A stretch of 7,553 nucleotides of DNA. Source: Atribacterota bacterium (GTDB taxonomy: Bacteria; Atribacterota; Phoenicimicrobiia; Phoenicimicrobiales; Phoenicimicrobiaceae). A program made the position numbers and the translations under genes. This document shows positions 1 through 5,255 of the stretch, piece after piece. The DNA lies in contig JAUVOA010000068.1 of the NCBI GenBank assembly GCA_030599445.1, positions 1 through 7,553 on the forward strand, read 5' to 3'. Position 1 is the stretch's first letter. Each line of letters starts with the position of its first letter. A model generated the notes under the pieces. The model saw only the letters and a list, made by a program, of their open reading frames with translations, was not told where the DNA came from and did no database searches.

Positions 1-335
1 ATTAAACAATCAGCATAATAACCCACTTTCTTATACACTACGCCATATTCATCTTTAAATGTTCCATCCGGGTTTTCAATGAATTTGTAATCAGAGGGGG
101 TATTAGGATAAATATATATTGTATCCACGCCTAAAATATCTTTTACTTCATCTTTAACCACAGCTAATCTTTGCACGGGATCGTATATAATTATTTCATC
201 TTCGATGTCTAAATATTTCAATAAATTCTTATATGCAACTTCATGCATGCCGCTTACGAACCCGTTATTATCAATCGGTGCCCTGTCAGGTTCTTTATGA
301 ATAAGTGTTTTTCTTACTCTTTCTCTGGAGTTCAT
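1..335 (-). CDS. URO-D superfamily (methyltransferase-like) protein, N-terminal part, cut by window edge
   Basis: The 111 visible codons begin MNSRERVRKTLIHKEPDRAP. This is the usual opening of the uroporphyrinogen-decarboxylase superfamily outside HemE: a short helix with RERV, then a PDRxP turn leading into the first strand of a TIM barrel. HemE proper would show an RQAGRY motif here and it is absent, so I favour the corrinoid-dependent methyltransferase or unknown-function branch (MtaA/MtbA-like) over heme synthesis. Family members are about 330-380 residues, so roughly two thirds is missing past the left edge. The start is ATG at 335-333, with AGAGGAT at 353-347 as ribosome site; the 13-nt spacer is rather long. 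It lies 116 bp downstream of the last importer gene on the same strand, and I see no convincing terminator between them, so it may belong to the same transcript. URO-D family proteins next to CUT2 sugar importers are familiar in anaerobe genomes, but their substrate is generally unknown. Confidence 0.75.
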   Translation of the reverse strand, partial: MNSRERVRKTLIHKEPDRAPIDNNGFVSGMHEVAYKNLLKYLDIEDEIIIYDPVQRLAVVKDEVKDILGVDTIYIYPNTPSDYKFIENPDGTFKDEYGVVYKKVGYYADCL

Positions 336-451
336 TTGTTTTATCGATCCTCTAATTTAAATTATCAACTTATCTTACCGCTTTACATGGCAGTGAAGCT
401 CTTTTAGCTGTGATAGCTTATTTACCTAATAAATTCAGAATAATATTCGTT

Positions 452-1447
452 TTAAATAACTCTTTTTCTGCTTCTTTCTATGAATAAATCAAGCATAACT
501 GAAAACAATATAATAACCCCAAAAACCACATAGGTCCATTCATATGGAAGCCTGGCTATGACTAATGCATTTTCAATAATTACAATAATAAATGCACCAA
601 TGAAAATACCCAGCATATTTCCTCTTCCCCCACGAAGTGAAGTTCCGCCAACAACAGCAGCTGCAATAACCTTAAACTCCCATCCTGTACCTACTCTGGA
701 AGAAAATGCACCTAACCGGAGCGTCTGAATAACTGCTGTAAATGCAACTAAAAATCCTACAATAATAAAACATATTATCTTAACCTTATCAGTATTTATA
801 GCCATTGATCTGGCTGCTTTTTCATTATCTCCTGTAGAAAATACCCAGTTACCAAATCTATGTCTATGAAGTATTAAGCCGAGAATAACAGCAAATAATG
901 TTAGCCAAATCGCTTGTAATGGAAAAAAGTTCCCTATTTCCCCAATAAAAGAAGAAGTAAAAAACTTGAATCCCGAAGTGTCTATTGGCATTATTATTCC
1001 ACCTGAGACTAATAAAGTTATACCTCGCCAAAACATCATGGTACCCAATGTAGCAATAAATGACAGAATTTTTCCTTTAGTAGTAATTAGACCATTTATC
1101 ATTCCTATCACACCACCACAAATTAAGGTAATAATGGTTACTAAAAAAGGATTTAGGTCCATTGCAAAAAGCCTAACAAAAACAAAAGAACAAAATGCTA
1201 ATACTGAACCAACAGATAAATCGAACTCACCAACAATCATTAACATTCCAGCACCTATTACTATAATCGTAAATTCAGACCCAAAAAATAATAGGTTTCT
1301 AATATTATCTAGCCGTAGAAAATTACGCTCAGCGGTAAAAAATGTAAGTAAAATTATTAAAACTAAAAACATTCCAATTGTGCCCAAAGAACTAATATTG
1401 AAAAAATATTCCAAAAAATTACTGTTTTTCTTTTCCAGTTTATTCAA
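452..1447 (-). CDS. CUT2-type sugar ABC transporter permease (RbsC/FrcC-like)
   Basis: This 331-residue integral membrane protein belongs to the BPD_transp_2 family (RbsC, FrcC, XylH), one half of the transmembrane channel of a ribose-type importer. The hydrophobic stretches lie at about residues 22-38, 55-95, 100-120, 128-150, 175-195, 223-245, 260-295 and 303-323. Family hallmarks are visible: GEFDLSVGS at 73-81, the MMFWRG segment at 137-142, and AAAVVGGTSLRGG at 262-274, followed by the IEN turn at 291-293 and a last membrane segment. Length is normal for the family. The start is a TTG codon at 1447, chosen because GGGAGG (1460-1455) sits 7 nt upstream. It begins 26 bp after the ATPase stop, so the two are surely cotranscribed. 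It is a diverged paralogue of the permease at 2426-3283 (shared GEFDLS, FGNW, INT and VVGGTSLRGG blocks), so the native channel was probably a heterodimer, as in YtfT/YjfF. Substrate cannot be read from the sequence. Confidence 0.93.
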   Translation of the reverse strand: MNKLEKKNSNFLEYFFNISSLGTIGMFLVLIILLTFFTAERNFLRLDNIRNLLFFGSEFTIIVIGAGMLMIVGEFDLSVGSVLAFCSFVFVRLFAMDLNPFLVTIITLICGGVIGMINGLITTKGKILSFIATLGTMMFWRGITLLVSGGIIMPIDTSGFKFFTSSFIGEIGNFFPLQAIWLTLFAVILGLILHRHRFGNWVFSTGDNEKAARSMAINTDKVKIICFIIVGFLVAFTAVIQTLRLGAFSSRVGTGWEFKVIAAAVVGGTSLRGGRGNMLGIFIGAFIIVIIENALVIARLPYEWTYVVFGVIILFSVMLDLFIERSRKRVI

Positions 1448-1454
1448 TTACTTG

Positions 1455-1460
1455 CCTCCC
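1455..1460 (-). promoter_or_regulatory. Ribosome binding site that fixes a TTG start
   Basis: On the minus strand GGGAGG lies 7 nt before the TTG at 1447-1445. No ATG lies in frame nearby with a comparable site, so this Shine-Dalgarno sequence decides the unusual TTG start of the downstream permease. Confidence 0.7.
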
Positions 1461-1473
1461 GCCAAATAAAAAA

Positions 1474-2235
1474 TTACCCTATTGTTCCTCTTACTATAAT
1501 TTCGGACAGTTCATCAACATTAGTATCTTTCTTTTTTATATCTACTAACTTTTTTCCATGGGATAATACTACAATCCTATCGGAAATTGTAAATACTTGA
1601 TGAAGATTATGTGTTATGAAAATAACAGATATCCCTTTTCTTTTTAACTGATTTACAAAGTTAAATACTTCACGAACTTCTTTAACTGATAAAGCCATAG
1701 TGGGTTCGTCAAGTATAACTAACTTTGCTTCAAAATAAAATGCCCGCGCTATAGCTACTCCTTGTCTTTCCCCACCCGAAAGTGTGGATATATTTATATT
1801 TGGCGACCTTAGATGTAATCCCATACTTTTTAATGCGTCCATGCTTTCTTCATCCATGACCCTTTTTCTAAGAAATCCAAGTGCCGTCGCAGGCTCCCTG
1901 CCCATAAAAATATTCCTTGATATGCTTAGATCCGGAGCCAATGCCTGTTCCTGATAAACAGTTTCTATCCCTAAAGCCCTTGAATCTTTGGGTGAAGAAA
2001 TCCTGACTTTTTTCCCTTCAAAATATATCTGTCCTTTTTCTGCCCTATGATATCCAGATATAATTTTAATTAATGTAGATTTTCCGGCTCCATTATCACC
2101 AACAAGACCAACATTTTCTGTTTCATTTATCTTAAAATCAATATCTTCTAAAGCATGAACTTTACCAAAATATTTATTAATACCGGCCATCCTTAGTAAT
2201 TCTTTAGAATTAGAATTTGATTCATTAGATGACAT
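1474..2235 (-). CDS. CUT2 sugar ABC transporter ATP-binding protein, single NBD (FrcA-like)
   Basis: This 253-residue cytoplasmic ATPase energises the importer by binding the two permeases. All nucleotide-binding motifs are present and intact: Walker A GDNGAGKST at 46-54, Q-loop glutamine in VYQEQ at about 95, signature LSGGERQ at 152-158, Walker B LVILDEP at 172-178 with the catalytic glutamate at 177, and the switch histidine in ITHN at 209. The usual ribose-type ATPases (RbsA, MglA, XylG) are about 500 residues with two fused NBDs. This one has a single NBD, as in FrcA of the fructose importer, so it must work as a homodimer. The open frame extends to a GTG at 2253, but I prefer ATG at 2235 because GAGGTG (2249-2244) lies 8 nt upstream. 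It lies between the two permease genes: 26 bp before the next one, and about 80 bp after the position where the broken permease would originally have ended. Confidence 0.92.
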   Translation of the reverse strand: MSSNESNSNSKELLRMAGINKYFGKVHALEDIDFKINETENVGLVGDNGAGKSTLIKIISGYHRAEKGQIYFEGKKVRISSPKDSRALGIETVYQEQALAPDLSISRNIFMGREPATALGFLRKRVMDEESMDALKSMGLHLRSPNINISTLSGGERQGVAIARAFYFEAKLVILDEPTMALSVKEVREVFNFVNQLKRKGISVIFITHNLHQVFTISDRIVVLSHGKKLVDIKKKDTNVDELSEIIVRGTIG

Positions 2236-2314
2236 TTCTAAAACACCTCGCACTTCTTATTTCTTATTTCATATATATTAACTTACAAATATATTTTATT
2301 TTATTTTTATTTTT

Positions 2315-2425
2315 CTAAGTCATTTGCCTTTGAATAAAATTATTTATAATTACAAAAAGTAATATTGCTGAACCAATGAAAGCTTCTACCCCAAAAACCG
2401 GGACCTTCATTAATATTAAACCATT
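2315..2425 (-). pseudogene. Severed C-terminal tail of the upstream permease, in frame after a premature TAA
   Basis: Downstream of the TAA at 2428-2426 the same reading frame stays open for 36 codons to a TAG at 2317-2315. It reads NGLILMKVPVFG, then a hydrophobic segment AILLFVIINNFIQ and a polar end RQMT. This is the expected last membrane helix and tail of a CUT2 permease. The sister permease has IENALVIARLP at the same place (residues 291-301). Aligning on the shared AAAVVGGTSLRGG block puts the stop exactly opposite Glu292, which is encoded GAA AAT there and TAA AAT here, a single G-to-T change. Whole, the protein would be 322 residues, close to the sister's 331. No good start site serves this tail, so it is probably untranslated unless the stop is read through or is a sequence error. 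Confidence 0.8.
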
Positions 2426-3283
2426 TTAAATAAACTTTATAATTAGAACACCTAAAAAAATATTTAACATGCTTCCTACTCCTCCTCTTAGAGAAGTGCC
2501 TCCTACAACTGCAGCAGCAATGGTTTTTAGTTCAAATCCGACACCTTGTGTAGCAAAAAAAGAACCCAATCTCACAGTTTGTAGTGTACCTACAACCGCA
2601 CATAAAACTCCAATTATTATATAACAGGTAGTTTTTACCATATTAGTGTTTATTCCCATGGCCCTTGCAGCCCCTTTACTACTGCCTGTAGCAAATATCC
2701 AATTACCAAATTTAGTAAAATGAAGTAAAACCCCAAGAATAATTGCAATCCCTGCAAACCATATTACCTGTAAAGGGAACCTGCCAATAGTGCCAGTTAA
2801 CATTTTTTCAAAATAAGGATGGGGATTAATATATTTGCTGATACTAATTGGAGCCATACGAGACAGGATAAAAACGACACCCCGCCAAAACATCATAGTG
2901 CTTAGGGTAATAATAAAAGAGGGTAATTCTGTTTTAACCACAATCATACCGTTAATGAATCCTAAAGCAGCTCCTACTGGTAGTAAAATAATTAATGCTA
3001 AAGCTGGATTTGTTCCTTTCATTAAAAATGTAGCAAAAACATAAGAGCATAACGGTATAAGTGAAGCAATCGAGAGATCGAATTCACCGCAAATCATCAG
3101 CATTCCTACCCCTAAAGCTACTATCCCTAAATCCGGTATTAGTTTACCCATAGAGGCTAAATTTCTAAGGTCTATAAAAAGATGATTTGGTGTAAAAATA
3201 ATAAAGAATAAAACTATCGCTACAAATACAATTGGCGTATTTATATTATAATCCAAGATAAGACTTAAGCCAGACTTCTTCAT
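2426..3283 (-). CDS. CUT2-type sugar ABC transporter permease, truncated by a nonsense codon
   Basis: The 285 readable residues are a second BPD_transp_2 (RbsC/FrcC-like) inner-membrane permease. Motifs visible are GEFDLSIAS at 66-74, MMFWRG at 130-135, KFGNWIFATG at 191-200, the MGINT stretch at 209-213, and AAAVVGGTSLRGG at 256-268. Hydrophobic segments match those of the sister permease at 452-1447. The frame stops at TAA (2428-2426) right after LIIKFI, so the last membrane helix and cytoplasmic tail are lost, and those codons continue in frame to 2315. The start is ATG at 3283 with AAGGAGA just upstream; the 3-4 nt spacer is short. It is the second gene of the importer operon, after the binding-protein gene and an intergenic hairpin. 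With all other motifs intact, the lesion looks recent or is an assembly error. If real, the importer might survive as a homodimer of the other permease or be inactive. Confidence 0.88.
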   Translation of the reverse strand: MKKSGLSLILDYNINTPIVFVAIVLFFIIFTPNHLFIDLRNLASMGKLIPDLGIVALGVGMLMICGEFDLSIASLIPLCSYVFATFLMKGTNPALALIILLPVGAALGFINGMIVVKTELPSFIITLSTMMFWRGVVFILSRMAPISISKYINPHPYFEKMLTGTIGRFPLQVIWFAGIAIILGVLLHFTKFGNWIFATGSSKGAARAMGINTNMVKTTCYIIIGVLCAVVGTLQTVRLGSFFATQGVGFELKTIAAAVVGGTSLRGGVGSMLNIFLGVLIIKFI

Positions 3284-3321
3284 TTATCTCCTTAATTCTA
3301 ATCTTTCTTCAAAAGATTCTA

Positions 3322-3352
3322 TAAGGGGGTAGATTTTTACTCTACCCCCTTA
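3322..3352 (-). promoter_or_regulatory. Intercistronic hairpin between binding-protein and permease genes
   Basis: There is a perfect 12-bp inverted repeat, TAAGGGGGTAGA at 3322-3333 and TCTACCCCCTTA at 3341-3352, with a 7-nt loop. On the minus strand it lies 57 nt after the binding-protein stop and 39 nt before the permease start. No T-tract follows it in either direction, so it is unlikely to be an efficient intrinsic terminator. Hairpins at this position in binding-protein operons (malE-malF is the classic case) protect the upstream message or attenuate read-through, giving more binding protein than membrane subunits. The GGGGTAG/CTACCCC core resembles that of the terminator at 6751-6780. 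Confidence 0.8.
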
Positions 3353-3408
3353 GAATCAGTTTTGCTATTAATCAATTTTAACTATCAATTGATTATGCAG
3401 TAAATTTT

Positions 3409-4398
3409 TTACCTGTAAGTTCCCGAAAGTTCTTCTATGACTCCTAATATTTCTGGAGTATCAATTAAATACCCACCTGTATCAATATTGGGTGTAAGAC
3501 CGAATTTATTATACAGGTAAAGAGTATACACTGCTAAATATCCCTGCAAGTACTGTTGCTGGTCAATGGTTGCAGTTATATAACCTTCCTTTAGTCCCGC
3601 TACAGTTCCGGGTGCTGTATCAAAACCTCCTGCAATAACTTCTCCAGGCTTTAATCCAGCTGCTTTTAAAGAACTTAGAATTCTATCAGTACAGATACCA
3701 CCTGCTCCCAAGAAGAATGTAGTTTTAGGATTAGCAATAAGATAAGCTGTTTGACGTTCTTCAACAGTAGTAGCTTCTAATCCTCCTGCATCTATCATTT
3801 CAAATGAAGTTATGCCATAATCAGCCATTGCATCTTTAACACCTTGCGACCTTACTGTAGCATACATGGCTCCTGGAACTTCTGCTGCCATTCCAACGTG
3901 AGCTGTTGCAAAGTCAACTCCCGCTGCTTCGCCTTCCTGGAATAATCTAGTCGCTATAATATATCCGGCTCTTCTTTCACTCTGCCCAATATAGCAAAGC
4001 CTTGCATTTCCTACTGAACCTTTGGTGTCGTCATTATTTATTCCGATAACCGGTATACCTGCAGCAATTGCATCCTCTACTGGTTTATCCCAGACTGTAT
4101 CATCATTAATTACCAGTGCTATACCATCTGGTTTTGAGGTTACTGCTTCCAAAAAAGCTTTTTGTTGTTTGGCAAGGTCTCCTCCAGAAAAATCGATCTC
4201 AGCTTTACATCCTAATTCAGCAGCAGCATCTCTCATACCTTGAGCAACTACAGCCCAGAATGGATCATCTCCACCATGAGTAACCAATCTAAAATACATT
4301 TCTTCAGCAGATTTCCCTACTTCTGCAGTTGAAGTTCCAATAAATAACATTGAAACTAAAAAAGTTACGGTTATAGTAAAAATCATTATCTTTTTCAC
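3409..4398 (-). CDS. Periplasmic sugar-binding protein of CUT2 ABC importer (Peripla_BP_4 family)
   Basis: This 329-residue exported solute receptor passes a sugar or sugar-like ligand to the importer encoded downstream. The N-terminus is a classic Sec signal peptide: KK, then a hydrophobic core IMIFTITVTFLVSMLFI, then GTSTA, with probable cleavage near residue 25. There is no cysteine at the cleavage site, so it is not a lipoprotein. The mature part shows the ribose-binding (type I PBP) pattern: first strand YFRLVTHGGDDPFW with an FW ligand-stacking position, the DGIALVINDD strand, AIAAGIPVIGINND, GNARLCYIGQSERRAGY, and AGGFDTAPGTVAGLKEGYI near the hinge, where the aspartate usually contacts the sugar. 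Start choice: AAAGGGG (4414-4408) directly abuts an ATG at 4407, which is too close, and is 9 nt from a GTG at 4398, so I favour GTG. The ATG, giving three more residues, is possible. An upstream TTG at 4455 has no ribosome site. It is first in the operon, as is normal for receptors. The ligand cannot be inferred. Confidence 0.92.
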   Translation of the reverse strand: MKKIMIFTITVTFLVSMLFIGTSTAEVGKSAEEMYFRLVTHGGDDPFWAVVAQGMRDAAAELGCKAEIDFSGGDLAKQQKAFLEAVTSKPDGIALVINDDTVWDKPVEDAIAAGIPVIGINNDDTKGSVGNARLCYIGQSERRAGYIIATRLFQEGEAAGVDFATAHVGMAAEVPGAMYATVRSQGVKDAMADYGITSFEMIDAGGLEATTVEERQTAYLIANPKTTFFLGAGGICTDRILSSLKAAGLKPGEVIAGGFDTAPGTVAGLKEGYITATIDQQQYLQGYLAVYTLYLYNKFGLTPNIDTGGYLIDTPEILGVIEELSGTYR

Positions 4399-4407
4399 TT
4401 TTTTCAT

Positions 4408-4414
4408 CCCCTTT
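4408..4414 (-). promoter_or_regulatory. Ribosome binding site of the binding-protein gene
   Basis: On the minus strand AAAGGGG is followed at once by ATG (4407) and after 9 nt by an in-frame GTG (4398). The spacing favours GTG as the working start. Both starts give a plausible signal-peptide n-region. Confidence 0.55.
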
Positions 4415-4630
4415 AAACATAAAATTAAAATTTGTAATACTTGTACCCAAAGCAAGAACTAAATATTCTGCACTGCAATAATCAGGCTAGTCAAGTTTAC
4501 ATTTTTTAGAAAGATACATCCCCCCTTTCTATTGTTTGATGGCTACTGCAGATATTTGCGGAATTATGTGATCTGAAATGTTTTTCGAAGAGTTCTTTTT
4601 ATACCACTTAAATTAAGTATTGTATTATTC

Positions 4631-4647
4631 TATTATTTTAAATAATA
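4631..4647. promoter_or_regulatory. Palindrome over the -10 box of the importer promoter, possible operator
   Basis: TATTATTT and AAATAATA form a perfect 8-bp inverted repeat around one central base, covering the -10 hexamer and the start region. The position suits a repressor site, but all bases are A or T in an AT-rich region, so chance is a serious alternative. Confidence 0.3.
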
Positions 4648-4670
4648 CACTATTTTAAAAATTTAGTCAA
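4642..4670 (-). promoter_or_regulatory. Sigma-70-type promoter for the sugar importer operon
   Basis: Reading leftward, TTGACT (4670-4665) and TATTAT (4647-4642) are separated by exactly 17 bp, close to the TTGACA/TATAAT ideal. Transcription would start near 4635, leaving an untranslated leader of about 235 nt before the binding-protein gene. I recognise no riboswitch class in that leader (4408-4635), and the only reading frames in it are very short. This is a sequence match only, with no proof of activity. Confidence 0.65.
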
Positions 4671-4901
4671 GAAAACTTTCAGAAAAGATTTATGGAGTCA
4701 TATTTCTATTCTTGACAAATTAGATTTATTTAATTAGCGACAATAAAGATTAGACCCTACTCTATTTAAATCATATTTCTATACGCCAATATAGGAAATA
4801 AAAAATTTATAACGGTTTAATATTAATAACCTTCCGGGCAAGGTTTGGAGAAAATAGCAAGCAGGAAAGCCTTGTAAAATAAGTGTTTAAAGGGCAGGCA
4901 A
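4671..4901. other. Intergenic region without recognisable genes
   Basis: No credible reading frame or RNA gene is seen. A TTGACA at 4712-4717 has no matching -10 box. A small perfect hairpin, AACCTT/AAGGTT at 4828-4845 with loop CCGGGC, has no T-tract. Its right arm can instead pair with AGCCTTGT at 4868-4875. The stretch leads into the palindromic repeat at 4902-4932. Confidence 0.5.
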
Positions 4902-4932
4902 ATAGGAACAGAGAACCGTCCCCTGTTCCTAT
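4902..4932. repeat. REP-like palindrome of the GGAACAG...CTGTTCC class
   Basis: ATAGGAACAG (4902-4911) and CTGTTCCTAT (4923-4932) form a perfect 10-bp stem around the 11-nt loop AGAACCGTCCC. The word GGAACAG, then AGAACCGTCCCC, then TGTTCC recurs in many bacterial genomes, usually as ends of, or scattered near, REP-associated IS200-like Y1 transposase genes (RAYT). I rely on memory of this motif. No transposase gene is in the window, so this is probably a solitary copy or a remnant. Its only partner here is itself, so mobility is inferred. Confidence 0.6.
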
Positions 4933-4954
4933 ACAAAAAAAATAAAATATTTTC

Positions 4955-4983
4955 TTGACATAATGATACAACTATAGTATCAT
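4955..4983 (+). promoter_or_regulatory. Sigma-70-type promoter overlapped by an operator
   Basis: There is a perfect TTGACA at 4955-4960, a 17-bp spacer, and TATCAT at 4978-4983, with one mismatch to the ideal -10. Transcription would start near 4990 and run toward the short frames at 5039-5199 and the secreted-protein gene at 5256. The spacer and -10 box lie inside a dyad, so the promoter looks repressible. Confidence 0.7.
4963..4983. promoter_or_regulatory. Operator dyad 1 (ATGATAC-n7-GTATCAT)
   Basis: ATGATAC at 4963-4969 and GTATCAT at 4977-4983 are perfect inverted arms with seven bases between them, lying on the promoter spacer and -10 box. A second copy follows with its centre 33 bp away. 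The size suits a dimeric helix-turn-helix repressor. I cannot name the family. Confidence 0.65.
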
Positions 4984-4997
4984 TAAAATTAGGTAAA

Positions 4998-5014
4998 GAT
5001 ACTATCGTAGTATC
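4998..5014. promoter_or_regulatory. Operator dyad 2 (GATACTA-TCG-TAGTATC)
   Basis: Perfect 7-bp arms at 4998-5004 and 5008-5014 flank TCG, just downstream of the predicted transcription start, followed by ATTAAAA as after dyad 1. The shared GATAC...GTATCATTAAAA sequence and the 33-bp centre-to-centre distance (about three helical turns) indicate two sites for the same protein on one face of the DNA. Confidence 0.65.
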
Positions 5015-5038
5015 ATTAAAAATATATAGAAAAAAGGA

Positions 5039-5199
5039 ATGAGTAGTAGAAAGATAAGAAAGATTAAAAATGGCTAAAAAGTTAAAAGTATGCAGAGTAG
5101 ATTTACCTAATTCTAATTGAGAAAGAGAGAGGTGATAATTATAAAAAATATAATAAATGATAATTTTTTATGAAAAGTTATCAACCCAACATGTCTTAA
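5039..5199 (+). other. Chain of very short reading frames: leader peptides or decayed operon start
   Basis: Four tiny frames follow one another. They are ATG 5039-5077 (12 residues), ATG 5070-5120 (16 residues, beginning MAKKLKVCRVDLPNSN), a frame at 5141-5173 beginning ATA AAA AAT (10 codons, which would read M/IKNIINDNFL), and ATG 5170-5199 (9 residues) overlapping the previous stop as ATGA. Before the third frame stands GAGAGGTGAT (5127-5136), a near-perfect Shine-Dalgarno sequence followed by ATT/ATA instead of ATG. A strong ribosome site without a proper start looks like a mutated gene start. This could be the wreck of regulator or membrane-protein genes once driven by the operator-controlled promoter, or a leader. 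AT-rich sequence also makes chance frames likely. Confidence 0.3.
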
Positions 5200-5202
5200 C
5201 TA

Positions 5203-5208
5203 TATAAT
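5203..5208 (+). promoter_or_regulatory. Possible -10 box of a second promoter for the secreted-protein gene
   Basis: A perfect TATAAT stands 47 bp before the start codon at 5256. The best -35 candidate, TTATCA at 5178-5183, is poor and 19 bp away. If inactive, the gene depends on the operator-controlled promoter at 4955. Confidence 0.25.
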
Positions 5209-5255
5209 GTTTTTCGATTTTAAAAAATTTAAAAAATAAAAAGGAGATATTTAAA

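Noticed and set aside
966..1469. 167-codon open frame on the plus strand
   Set aside because: It is the antisense shadow of the permease at 452-1447. Its translation is low-complexity (Ile, Lys, Asn, Pro), it has no ribosome site, and the minus-strand gene has clear family motifs.
2426..2428. Recoding of TAA as a sense codon (alternative genetic code) to explain the split permease
   Set aside because: TAA ends the other importer genes and the secreted-protein gene at sensible lengths in this window, so a simple nonsense mutation or sequence error is far more likely.
4399..4455. Longer binding-protein start at TTG 4455 (beginning MLWVQVLQ)
   Set aside because: It has no Shine-Dalgarno sequence and would place a hydrophobic stretch before the normal KK-type signal peptide. 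The AAAGGGG site and signal-peptide logic favour 4398 or 4407.
4487..4519. 10-residue leader frame in the importer 5' leader, right after AAAGGGGGG
   Set aside because: The purine run touches the ATG with no spacer, the peptide has no run of regulatory codons, and no attenuator hairpin follows. Chance is the simpler explanation.
4712..4740. TTGACA at 4712 as a plus-strand promoter
   Set aside because: No acceptable -10 box stands 16-18 bp downstream; the sequence there reads TTAGCG or TAGCGA.
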